From contig OY781043.1 in assembly GCA_963676165.1 (NCBI GenBank), positions 2,046,001 to 2,110,000 of the forward strand: 64,000 nucleotides of DNA, read 5' to 3'. The number at the start of each line of letters is the position of its first letter. The first letter of the stretch is position 1. This document shows, piece by piece, positions 54,722 through 63,144 of this stretch. The notes beneath the pieces are model-generated. The model saw only the letters and a program-made list of their open reading frames with translations, had not been told where the DNA came from and searched no databases. Both the position numbers and the translations under genes were made by a program. Origin of the DNA: JAQIBY01 sp963676165. Lineage in GTDB: Bacteria > Bacteroidota > Bacteroidia > Bacteroidales > ML635J-15.

Positions 54722-56419
54722 ATGTCGATTACGATTACAGTCAACAACAAACCCATACAGGCAAGAAAAGGCGAAACTATTCTTAGCGCCCTTACGCGCA
54801 ATGGTATTCGTATTCCTACGCTATGCCACATGGAAGAGTTTTCTGCCACAGGATCTTGCCGACTTTGCGTTGTGGAAATTGAAGGAAAAAGCGAACTCGT
54901 TCCATCGTGTTCTCAGCCAATTACTGAAGAAATCACACTTTTTACTCACTCCCCAAGAGTTATTACTGCAAGACGCACAATTGTCGAGCTACTCTTATCT
55001 AATCACCCTGACGATTGCCTCTATTGCGAACGCAATCAGCATTGTGAATTGCAAAACTTAGCTGTTGAGCTCAACATTCGGGAACGTCGCTTTTTCGGAA
55101 ATAAGAAAAAACAAATCATGGACAATTCCAGTCCTGCCATTGTGAAAGATGATGCCAAATGTATTCTTTGTGGACGTTGCATTCGGGTTTGCGATGAAAG
55201 AGTGCAAGCCACAGCCATTGATTTTTCAGGAAGAGGAAAGAGAACACGGGTAGATACTGTCATGAGCAAAGGGCTCAACTACTCTAGCTGCATTGCATGC
55301 GGACAGTGTATTTTAGTTTGCCCAAGTGGGGCTTTAAGCACAAAATCATCCCTCACTCCTGCGCTTGATGCGCTGAACAATCCAAACACAAAAGTTATTT
55401 TCCAGGTTGCTCCTGCGGTAGGATATTCATTAGCAGAAGAATTGGGATTTAAAGCCGGAAAAGACATTTCAAACCTTATAGTATCTGGGCTTCATGCTGC
55501 CGGCGTCGATTTGGTTTTTGATTTAGGATGGGCAGGCGACTTATACATTACTGAAACTGCACAAGAAATCATCAATAAAGACAAGCCAATTATTGTGAAC
55601 ACTTGCCCTGCAGTGACAAAATACATTGAGCAATTTTATCGCGAAGCATTGGAATACACAAATTCCGTTAAGTCTCCACAGCAACTCATGGGAGCAATAA
55701 TTAAAAACCACTATATCAAAGAAGAAAATCTGGATATTAATGATGTTTTTGTGGTTTCTGTCGGACCATGCACCGCAGCTAAAGCGGAAGCAACACGACT
55801 TGACACTATGAGCAGTGGTATTCCTGACATTGATTGTGTTCTAACGACAAATGAATTATTGCGTTTGCTGAAATTGTCAGGCATAGACCTTCATAATATA
55901 GATGAGGCTCACTTCGACTCACCTTTCCATGTTTCGAGCTCAACCGGAAGCTTGTACCATATTCCCGGAGGAATTTCTGAAGGACTGTACCGTCAACTCA
56001 CTTTCCTTCACACGAAAAAACCTGCAACACAAATGAAACTTGATGACAGCAGAACATTGAAAGATGTGAAAAATTTGAGTTTTAAAGCAGGAAAAAGCAA
56101 CTATCGAATTAAAACAGTAAGTGGCATTCACAACATCAAAACATACATTAAACAGATCATAGACAAAACTGCTGACTTTGACATTTTAGATCTTACAGCA
56201 TGCCAATTAGGCTGTATGAGCGGTGGAGGTCAAGCAATTACAGACCAATACGAAGAAAATGCAAAATTTCTAATGAAAGCAGTGTATAAAGCTGATGCTC
56301 AATCACCTTCCAAAGCACCTCATCAGAATCCATTTACAATGGACTTTTCAAAACGCTTGCATGAAGGAGATTTAGCAAATATAAATGCAAATTTACATCA
56401 TAAACACATCAAAGCATGA
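54722..56419 (+). CDS. HydA-like [FeFe]-hydrogenase subunit, noncanonical H-cluster motifs
   Basis: 565 residues. N-terminal plant-type [2Fe-2S] (Cys35, 46, 49, 63), His-Cys [4Fe-4S] site (His95, Cys99, 102, 108), two [4Fe-4S] clusters (Cys147-150-153-157 and Cys190-193-196-200), then the H-cluster domain. All four presumed H-cluster cysteines remain: Cys295 (NTCPAV), Cys350 (GPCTAAKAE), Cys494 and Cys498 (ACQLGCMSGGGQ). However, the proton-relay Cys of the canonical TSCCP motif is Thr294, MPC is GPC (Gly348), and the first Lys after PCTA is Ala. Group A enzymes normally keep these. It is probably a sensory or tuned variant rather than a fast H2 catalyst. It overlaps the next gene by 4 nt. 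Confidence 0.88.
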   Translation: MSITITVNNKPIQARKGETILSALTRNGIRIPTLCHMEEFSATGSCRLCVVEIEGKSELVPSCSQPITEEITLFTHSPRVITARRTIVELLLSNHPDDCLYCERNQHCELQNLAVELNIRERRFFGNKKKQIMDNSSPAIVKDDAKCILCGRCIRVCDERVQATAIDFSGRGKRTRVDTVMSKGLNYSSCIACGQCILVCPSGALSTKSSLTPALDALNNPNTKVIFQVAPAVGYSLAEELGFKAGKDISNLIVSGLHAAGVDLVFDLGWAGDLYITETAQEIINKDKPIIVNTCPAVTKYIEQFYREALEYTNSVKSPQQLMGAIIKNHYIKEENLDINDVFVVSVGPCTAAKAEATRLDTMSSGIPDIDCVLTTNELLRLLKLSGIDLHNIDEAHFDSPFHVSSSTGSLYHIPGGISEGLYRQLTFLHTKKPATQMKLDDSRTLKDVKNLSFKAGKSNYRIKTVSGIHNIKTYIKQIIDKTADFDILDLTACQLGCMSGGGQAITDQYEENAKFLMKAVYKADAQSPSKAPHQNPFTMDFSKRLHEGDLANINANLHHKHIKA

Positions 56420-58416
56420 CTGAACAAACAAACATAAACCCTCTGGTTTATACCATCCCAGACAGATGCAAGATGTGTTACACTTGCGTCCGTGAGTGTC
56501 CTGCAAAAGCCATTCGTATCAGCAATGGACAAGCTGAAGTCATTCATGACCGTTGCATTGCCTGTGGAAATTGCATTAAAGTATGTACCAGAAAGGCGAA
56601 AAATTTCAGAAAATCCAGTGATCAAGTTGGCTTTTTACTCAGACAACATGAGAAAACCATCGCAATGATTGCTCCGAGTTTCCCTGCTGATTTTCCTCAC
56701 ATTAAAGATTACCGAAAAGTTGTAGGAATGACACGGAAATTAGGATTTGACCTTGTTACTGAAGTTTCATTCGGCGCCGATCTTGTCGCTTTACAATACA
56801 AAAACATTCTCACTTCAGACATAAGCAAGCGGTATATTAGTTCGGATTGCCCGGCGATTGTAAATTTCGTTAAAAAATATCATCCTCATTTGACAGATAA
56901 CCTTGCACCTATTGTATCGCCTGTCATGGCACTTGCAAGAGTACTCAGAAAAGAATATGGAAATTCTATCAAACTCATTTTCATAGGACCATGTGTCGCA
57001 AAGAAAGATGAATCAGACGAGGTTGATGCGACAATAACATTTAAGGAATTTCAGGAAATGTTGGAACAAGAAAACATCACTCCTGATAATGTAGAACCTT
57101 CAGATTTTGATCCTCCTCACAGTGGTCGAGGTGCAATTTTCCCAATTTCACGAGGAATTCTTCAAGCTATCAACATGCAAGAAAATCTTTTCAAAGGCAA
57201 TATGGTGGTCGCTGAAGGCAGGGTGAATTTCAAAGAAGCCATACAAGAATTTGATTATGGGTTAATTAACGACCACCACCTGGAACTTCTTTGTTGTGAA
57301 GGATGCATTATGGGGCCTGGCATGTCTGTTAATGGGAAACGATATGAAAACAGAGCCTATATCACACGATATGTCAAAGACAAATTGGAAAATCTTGACA
57401 TTGAAGTATGGGAGAAAAACCTTGAAAAATATAAAGACTTAGATCTTACGCGCAGCTATACACCTGACGACAGAAGAGTTAAAATGCCATCAATTGAAGA
57501 GATAGAAGAATTGTATGACAGCATGGGTAAAAACAAACCAGAAGACAGACTCAATTGTCAGGCTTGTGGTTACGAAAGCTGTGAAGAACATGCGATTGCA
57601 GTACTTAGAGGCTTAGCTGAAGCCGATATGTGTCTCCCCTACACCATTGAAAAGCTGCACAATTCCATTGAAGAACTCAATGAAAAAAATGACAGCTTAG
57701 TTCACATGCAACAAGCATTGAAACAATCTGAAAAACTCGCACATTTAGGGCAATTGTCAGCAGGTATAGCACATGAATTGAACAATCCTTTGGGCGTTGT
57801 TATCATGTATAGCAACATGTTGCTGGATGAATGCAAAAAAGATTCCGAATTGTATGAAGATTATCAGATGATTGTTCAGCAAGCCTCAAGATGCAAAAAC
57901 ATTGTGGGTGACTTATTGAACTTTGCACGAAAAAATCAGGTTAAGCAAACACAAATGAATGTGATGGATTTAATCACCAAAAGCATTCAATCACTTATCA
58001 TACCTGAAAAAGTTCAAATCAAAACAAAATCTATGCTTCGAAATCCAAATGCAAATCTGGATGAAGAGCAAATGATACAAGCCTTAACAAACATCATTAA
58101 AAATGGCATAGAGGCAATGCCTGATGGTGGCAATTTGCACATCCGCCTAATGGACGATGCTAAAAACATCACGATAGAAATTGAAGATGAAGGAACGGGA
58201 ATCAGCGAAGAAAACCGCGAAAAAATTTTCACACCTTTCTTCACAACCAAAGGAATAGGTGAAGGCACTGGTTTAGGGCTTCCGACAACCTATGGTATCA
58301 TTAAAATGCATAAAGGTAAAATTACATTAACATCCAATGACAATCCGGACAATGGAAAAACAGGAACCTGCTTTATTTTGCAGATTCCAAGAAACCGGAA
58401 TTTAAATCAGATATAG
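56416..58416 (+). CDS. Sensory [FeFe]-hydrogenase-domain / histidine kinase fusion
   Basis: 666 residues. N-terminal 2[4Fe-4S] ferredoxin (Cys18-21-24-28, Cys47-50-53-57), H-cluster domain (L1 SSDCPAIV with Cys145 and Asp144 in place of the relay Cys; L2 GPCVAKKDE with Cys193; L3 Cys293 and Cys297 in LCCEGCIMGPG), a four-Cys Fe-S domain (Cys381, 384, 389, 406; CQACGYESCEEHA), a coiled coil (about 410-440), HisKA (HLGQLSAGIAHELNNP, His453) and HATPase (DEGTGIS, GEGTGLGL). It is a cytoplasmic H2 or redox sensor kinase, of the kind grouped as sensory [FeFe] group C. It overlaps the HydA-like gene by 4 nt and is followed 2 nt later by a receiver gene. Confidence 0.92.
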   Translation: MTEQTNINPLVYTIPDRCKMCYTCVRECPAKAIRISNGQAEVIHDRCIACGNCIKVCTRKAKNFRKSSDQVGFLLRQHEKTIAMIAPSFPADFPHIKDYRKVVGMTRKLGFDLVTEVSFGADLVALQYKNILTSDISKRYISSDCPAIVNFVKKYHPHLTDNLAPIVSPVMALARVLRKEYGNSIKLIFIGPCVAKKDESDEVDATITFKEFQEMLEQENITPDNVEPSDFDPPHSGRGAIFPISRGILQAINMQENLFKGNMVVAEGRVNFKEAIQEFDYGLINDHHLELLCCEGCIMGPGMSVNGKRYENRAYITRYVKDKLENLDIEVWEKNLEKYKDLDLTRSYTPDDRRVKMPSIEEIEELYDSMGKNKPEDRLNCQACGYESCEEHAIAVLRGLAEADMCLPYTIEKLHNSIEELNEKNDSLVHMQQALKQSEKLAHLGQLSAGIAHELNNPLGVVIMYSNMLLDECKKDSELYEDYQMIVQQASRCKNIVGDLLNFARKNQVKQTQMNVMDLITKSIQSLIIPEKVQIKTKSMLRNPNANLDEEQMIQALTNIIKNGIEAMPDGGNLHIRLMDDAKNITIEIEDEGTGISEENREKIFTPFFTTKGIGEGTGLGLPTTYGIIKMHKGKITLTSNDNPDNGKTGTCFILQIPRNRNLNQI

Positions 58417-58418
58417 CT

Positions 58419-58820
58419 ATGGCAGACAAATTAAAAATATTGCTTGCAGATGATGATTTCGATTATCTATTTCAGATTCAAACAAAACTGGAAAACCTAG
58501 GCTTTGAGGTAATAACTGCTGAAACACAAAAAGAAGCTGAAAATATCATCAAAATAACAAAACCCGATTTAGCTATTTTCGATCTCATGATGGAAAATGA
58601 TGACAGCGGTTTTATTCTAGCCTACCGACTTAAAAGCAGATACCCTGATGTCCCTGTCATTATTGCAACAAATGTAGCTGCAGAAACTGGCATTTCATTC
58701 CGCTTGCAAGAACAATCGGATTGGATTAAGGCTGATCTATACCTTGAAAAAGGAATTCAAACACAACAACTTGAAGAGAATATTCGCAAACTTTTAAATC
58801 AAACCCATGGAAAACTTTAG
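58419..58820 (+). CDS. Stand-alone response regulator receiver
   Basis: 133 residues, a single receiver domain with no output domain (acidic pocket DDD at 11-13, Asp55 in AIFDLMME, Thr/Ala switch in IIATNVAAE, Lys in LYLEKGI). It starts 2 nt after the sensor kinase and overlaps the following REC-kinase gene by 14 nt, so it is a direct target or relay between the two kinases. The terminal KPF-like Lys is replaced by an EKG context. Confidence 0.88.
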   Translation: MADKLKILLADDDFDYLFQIQTKLENLGFEVITAETQKEAENIIKITKPDLAIFDLMMENDDSGFILAYRLKSRYPDVPVIIATNVAAETGISFRLQEQSDWIKADLYLEKGIQTQQLEENIRKLLNQTHGKL

Positions 58821-59931
58821 AATTCTTGTCGTTGACGATGAACCCGGAATTCGTGCAGGAGTCAAAAGAGTCCTGAGAAAATTCACTGTGGATTATCCCT
58901 TTATGGACGATGAAATTGGTTTCATTGTTGATGAAGCGGCCACAGGAGAAATCGCGATTGACTATCTGAAAAAACAAGTTCCTGATATCATTTTACTTGA
59001 CAACAAGCTTCCTGGCATTCAAGGCATAGATGTGTTAGAATTCATCAATGAAAATCAAATTGACACCTATGTGGTCATGATTACCAGCTATGCTTCCTTG
59101 GACTTAGCAGTAAAAGCAACTAAACATGGTGCTTTTGACTTTGTTCCGAAACCATTTACACCTCAGGAATTGAGATCGTCCATGGAAAATGTATCAAAAC
59201 AACTCTTCCTCAAACGCATGACCTCAAAAATGCAGAAGGAAGGGAAACACATACGTTTTCAGTTTTTATCTCTGCTTTCGCATGAACTCAAAGCCCCATT
59301 AACAGCAGTAGAAGGCTATTTGCACATGATGCAGGAAAAAAGCTTAGGAGACAACTTGACTGACTACTCAAAAATGATTTCACGCTCTCTCGATCGCATT
59401 GAAGGCATGCGTAATATGATAATGGACTTGTTGGATTTAACCCGATTAGAATCGGACAAAAAACAACGCAGCATAGAGTTATGTGATCTTAAAGAAATAA
59501 CAGAAAACTCCATTGCCACCATGCAACCTTTTGCAATTCAGAAAGAGGTGGAAATCGAAATTGAAGCCCCTGAAAAATTGATGATAACTGCAGACCCTGA
59601 AGAAATTGAAATCATTCTCAACAATTTGATTTCAAACGGCATAAAATACAACAAGTCAGGAGGTAAAGTCACTGTAAAAATCATCGAAAACGAACATAAT
59701 TTTAAGATTATTGTTGAAGATACTGGATATGGCATATCTGATGAAGATCAAAAGCGACTTTTTAACGAATTTGTACGTATAAAAAATGAAAATACAAAGC
59801 ATATTTCAGGGAGTGGACTTGGTTTATCAATTGTCAAGCGCATAACGGACAATTACCAAGCAGAAATTTCTGTGAACAGCACCCTGAACAAAGGTTCTAT
59901 TTTCACAATTACTTTTTTGAAAAATAATTAA
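58807..59931 (+). CDS. REC-histidine kinase
   Basis: 374 residues. N-terminal receiver (RILVVDDEPGIR, Asp65 in ILLDNKLPG, PKPF), HisKA (FLSLLSHELKAPLTAVEG, His159) and HATPase (DTGYGIS, GSGLGLSI). It lacks sensor and membrane segments, so its input is probably phosphate from the sensory hydrogenase kinase through its receiver. Start chosen at 58807, overlapping the previous gene by 14 nt, because the receiver fold starts directly at MENFRILVVDD. Confidence 0.9.
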   Translation: MENFRILVVDDEPGIRAGVKRVLRKFTVDYPFMDDEIGFIVDEAATGEIAIDYLKKQVPDIILLDNKLPGIQGIDVLEFINENQIDTYVVMITSYASLDLAVKATKHGAFDFVPKPFTPQELRSSMENVSKQLFLKRMTSKMQKEGKHIRFQFLSLLSHELKAPLTAVEGYLHMMQEKSLGDNLTDYSKMISRSLDRIEGMRNMIMDLLDLTRLESDKKQRSIELCDLKEITENSIATMQPFAIQKEVEIEIEAPEKLMITADPEEIEIILNNLISNGIKYNKSGGKVTVKIIENEHNFKIIVEDTGYGISDEDQKRLFNEFVRIKNENTKHISGSGLGLSIVKRITDNYQAEISVNSTLNKGSIFTITFLKNN

Positions 59932-59937
59932 TTCCAT

Positions 59938-60558
59938 ATGAAACTACCACCAAAATCCATCGAGCGGCTTAGCCAGTACAGAAGAATTCTTCTGAACAAT
60001 CTAGAGAAAGGGAAAGAGTACATTTACTCACACGAATTAGCCAGTCAGTTGCACTTTACGCCGGTGCAAGTCCGTCGTGACATCATGCTTATTGGCTACA
60101 CAGGAACTCAACGTAAAGGCTATGTTATAAAAGACCTAATCGTTCGCATTGGCGAAATCCTTGACAGAGAAAGCAACACAAATGCGATTATCATTGGAAT
60201 GGGGAATCTAGGAAAAGCAATCACCAGCTATTTCAATGGCAAACGAACCAAAATAGAGATTGTTGCTGCTTTCGACACCGATGAACAAAAAATTAATCGT
60301 GTAATTTCCAATGTAAGATGCTACCACATTAGCAGCATTAAAGAAAAACTACAAAACCTTGATGCTTCAATTGCAATTATGACATTGTCACCGGAAGCAG
60401 CACAGGAAGTTGCGGACCAATTGGTTTTGCATGACATCAAAGGAATACTAAACTTCACATCCATTCCGTTGAATATTCCTGATCATATTTACATTGAAGA
60501 TTATGATATGGTAACATCCATAGAAAAAGTAGCATATTTTGTCAATCATAACGATTAG
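59938..60558 (+). CDS. rex: Redox-sensing transcriptional repressor Rex
   Basis: 206 residues. N-terminal winged helix (SIERLSQYRRILLNNLEKGK, SHELASQLHFTPVQVRRDI) and Rossmann NAD(H) domain (AIIIGMGNLGKAITSYF, GxGxxG; FDTDEQKIN), ending in the domain-swapped helix (DYDMVTSIEKVAYFV). Rex binds DNA when NAD+ dominates and releases it when NADH rises. It is the last gene of the operon, 6 nt after the REC-kinase, and a Rex-type site lies upstream of the first gene. Confidence 0.95.
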   Translation: MKLPPKSIERLSQYRRILLNNLEKGKEYIYSHELASQLHFTPVQVRRDIMLIGYTGTQRKGYVIKDLIVRIGEILDRESNTNAIIIGMGNLGKAITSYFNGKRTKIEIVAAFDTDEQKINRVISNVRCYHISSIKEKLQNLDASIAIMTLSPEAAQEVADQLVLHDIKGILNFTSIPLNIPDHIYIEDYDMVTSIEKVAYFVNHND

Positions 60559-60582
60559 TGGCATAGAGAAACGTGAAGAAGA

Positions 60583-61500
60583 ATGAAGATACACACTGAT
60601 TTTGACACCTGCGGAACGATTAAAAACCCTGTTATTACAACAGGAACATTTGATGGAGTACACATTGGGCATAGGTGCATACTTGACAGACTCAATTTTC
60701 TTGCAAAATCTGTGGACGGAGAATCTGTCCTCATTACCTTTCACCCCCACCCTAGGAAAGTATTATTCCCAGACAAATGTGGTGATTTGAAACTGATAAA
60801 TTCGCAAGAAGAAAAGAAAAAACTACTTGCAAAAACAGGTTTAGATCATTTATTTATTATCCCTTTTACTTTGGATTTTTCAAAAACCACATCTCAAAGT
60901 TTTGTGAATGACATTTTGCTTGGAAAACTTAATGCCAGAATGATCATAGTAGGGTTTAACCATCACTTTGGACATAATCGCGAAGGGGATTATCAGTATC
61001 TATATGATCTCAGTAAAGATAAAAACTTCGATGTAGAAGAGATTCCAATGAAAGACATTGAACATGAAGCTGTAAGTTCAACAAGAATACGAAAAGCACT
61101 TACTGAAGGACATATCCAAAGAGCAAACGCCTATCTCGATCATCATTATTACATTGAAGGACTTGTCAATGAGTCGCTAAATTTTCCAACAAAACTCGAT
61201 TCATCAATTTTTGAAATTGAAATTGAAGAAAACGAAAAACTTATTCCTCCTGATGGTAGTTATGCAATTTCAGCAAACAAAGAAAATCAACATGGATTGT
61301 CAATCATTTTACGAGATGAAAACAACAAACCAAGAATTTATGTATTGTGCATTGAAGATCAGTGCACAATCAAAAATAACGAACGAAACAACATCTGTTT
61401 TCACAAAAAGATTTCAGAAAATTACAAAGTAGAAAATTCAGATGAAATGAAAAGGCAAATTTTTGCAGATATTAATGAAATAAACGAATTGATTTTTTAA
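60583..61500 (+). CDS. RibF-like FAD synthetase with degenerate riboflavin kinase domain
   Basis: 305 residues. N-terminal FMN adenylyltransferase domain is intact (TGTFDGVHIGHRCIL, and SSTRIRKAL at about 165-173). The C-terminal half should be riboflavin kinase, but its motifs are weak: GLVNESLNFPTKLDSS replaces the usual GxVxxGxxxGRxxGxPTAN, and the NIGxxPT motif is not seen. It could be an FAD synthetase paralog without flavokinase activity. It is 24 nt after rex on the same strand, so it may be co-transcribed and supply flavin to the NuoF-like subunit; this is inference. Confidence 0.8.
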   Translation: MKIHTDFDTCGTIKNPVITTGTFDGVHIGHRCILDRLNFLAKSVDGESVLITFHPHPRKVLFPDKCGDLKLINSQEEKKKLLAKTGLDHLFIIPFTLDFSKTTSQSFVNDILLGKLNARMIIVGFNHHFGHNREGDYQYLYDLSKDKNFDVEEIPMKDIEHEAVSSTRIRKALTEGHIQRANAYLDHHYYIEGLVNESLNFPTKLDSSIFEIEIEENEKLIPPDGSYAISANKENQHGLSIILRDENNKPRIYVLCIEDQCTIKNNERNNICFHKKISENYKVENSDEMKRQIFADINEINELIF

Positions 61501-61540
61501 TTTTAACCTCTAATTGAATTATTACAGAAAATAAACGCTT

Positions 61541-62851
61541 ATGAAAATCACAATGGTAGGAACCGGCTATGTCGGTTTAGTTTCAGGAACTTGCTTTGCA
61601 GAAGTGGGTGTAAGAGTATCATGCGTTGATATCGACAAAGAAAAAATTGACAATTTAAACAAAGGGATTTTACCGATTTGGGAACCAGGTTTAGATACCA
61701 TGGTAGAACGCAATGTTGAAAAAAACAGATTGGATTTCACAACCAGCCTTAAAGATGGTATTAAAGACTCTGAAGCTCTCTTCATTGCAGTTGGAACTCC
61801 TCCGGATGAAGATGGATCTGCAGACTTGCAATATGTTCTAGCCGTAGCTCGTGAAGCTGCAGAACACATGGAAAACTACTTTTTAATTATCACAAAAAGT
61901 ACTGTACCAATCGGAACTGCTGAAAAAGTAAGAGCCGCAGTGAAAGAAGTTTTGGACAAACGTGGTGTTAACATTGAATTTGATGTGGCTTCAAATCCTG
62001 AATTTCTCAAAGAAGGTGATGCTATTAATGATGCAATGCACCCGGACAGAATCGTCGTTGGAACAGATTCCGAACGTGCAAAAGGAATCATGAACAGATT
62101 GTACAAACCTTTCGTTTTGAACGGACACCCTGTTATCTTCATGGATATCCCATCTGCTGAATTAACCAAATATGCTGCAAACTCAATGTTGGCAACAAAA
62201 ATTTCCTTCATGAACGACATGGCGAATTTCTGCGAAAAAGTTGGAGCAGACATCAACATGGTACGTAAAGGAATTGGATCAGACAGACGTATTGGTAAAT
62301 ATTTCATTTATGCAGGAACTGGTTATGGTGGATCATGTTTCCCTAAAGACGTGAAAGCTGTCATTAAAACTGCAGATCAGAACAACTATAGCTTGGAAAT
62401 TCTTAAAGCTGTTGAAGATGTGAATGAAAGGCAAAAAGCAACGCTTTACAATAAAGCGCTCAAACATTTTGGCGATTTAAAAGATAAAAAATTCGCCATG
62501 TGGGGATTGTCTTTCAAACCTAACACTGATGACATGCGTGAAGCTCCAGCTTTGACTCTTATCGATCTTTTTACAAAAGCAGGTGCTGAAATTATTGGAT
62601 ACGATCCGGTTGCGATGACAGAATGCAAACGTCGCGTAGGTGATAAAATTCAATACGCTGAAAAACCTTACGAAGCATTGCAAGATGTTGATGCTCTTCT
62701 CCTTGTTACTGAATGGTCAGAGTTTAGAGTGCTTGACTATGAAAGAATGAGCGGAATGAAAGACAAAGTGATTATTGATGGTCGTAACATCTATACTCCT
62801 CAAGAAGTAAGAGACCACGGTTTCACTTATTACAGTATTGGAAGAAAATAA
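61541..62851 (+). CDS. ugd: UDP-glucose 6-dehydrogenase
   Basis: 436 residues. NAD motif VGTGYVGLVSGTCFAEVG, central Lys and Asn (PSAELTKYAANSMLATKISF), catalytic Cys in GYGGSCFPKD and C-terminal UDP-binding domain (GLSFKPNTDDMREAP). It makes UDP-glucuronate for surface polysaccharides in the cytoplasm. It has its own terminator and is separated from the RibF-like gene by 40 nt. Confidence 0.96.
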   Translation: MKITMVGTGYVGLVSGTCFAEVGVRVSCVDIDKEKIDNLNKGILPIWEPGLDTMVERNVEKNRLDFTTSLKDGIKDSEALFIAVGTPPDEDGSADLQYVLAVAREAAEHMENYFLIITKSTVPIGTAEKVRAAVKEVLDKRGVNIEFDVASNPEFLKEGDAINDAMHPDRIVVGTDSERAKGIMNRLYKPFVLNGHPVIFMDIPSAELTKYAANSMLATKISFMNDMANFCEKVGADINMVRKGIGSDRRIGKYFIYAGTGYGGSCFPKDVKAVIKTADQNNYSLEILKAVEDVNERQKATLYNKALKHFGDLKDKKFAMWGLSFKPNTDDMREAPALTLIDLFTKAGAEIIGYDPVAMTECKRRVGDKIQYAEKPYEALQDVDALLLVTEWSEFRVLDYERMSGMKDKVIIDGRNIYTPQEVRDHGFTYYSIGRK

Positions 62852-62870
62852 ACTTTCACATATTACAATC

Positions 62871-62902
62871 GAAGCCTGTCCATCCCGACAGGCTTTCTTT
62901 TT
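62871..62902 (+). terminator. Terminator after ugd
   Basis: GAAGCCTGTC-CATCC-CGACAGGCTTTC: a 9-bp stem followed by CTTTTTT. It lies about 20 nt after the stop. The following 200 nt up to the TPR gene show no gene. Confidence 0.88.
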
Positions 62903-63116
62903 TGAAAACACCTTAACGAATAACATTCGTTTTCATCCCGAACACACAACAATAATATCCTGTGATTCGGGATCGAAAAGAAAGCGAAGTTGAAAAATAC
63001 TAGGCATTGGTGTTTACCCCACAATAAAATTGCTTGATCCATTACCATGGCTTTGTATTTGAATCATCTATAGAACATCTCACTCAAACCATCCATCCCA
63101 AATAGAAAAAATTCCT

Positions 63117-63144
63117 TATCTTTGACTCAAAGGGAGGTTTTCAG
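63117..63144 (+). promoter_or_regulatory. Promoter -7 box and strong SD for the TPR gene
   Basis: TATCTTTG (63117-63124) matches the -7 consensus; no clear -33 element. An AAAGGGAGG sequence 6-7 nt before the ATG is an unusually good Shine-Dalgarno for Bacteroidota and sets the start at 63145. Confidence 0.55.

Noticed and set aside
56416..58416. The fusion protein as two genes joined by a missed stop
   Set aside because: The frame is continuous with a helical linker, and the HisKA domain has no start codon with a ribosome site of its own.
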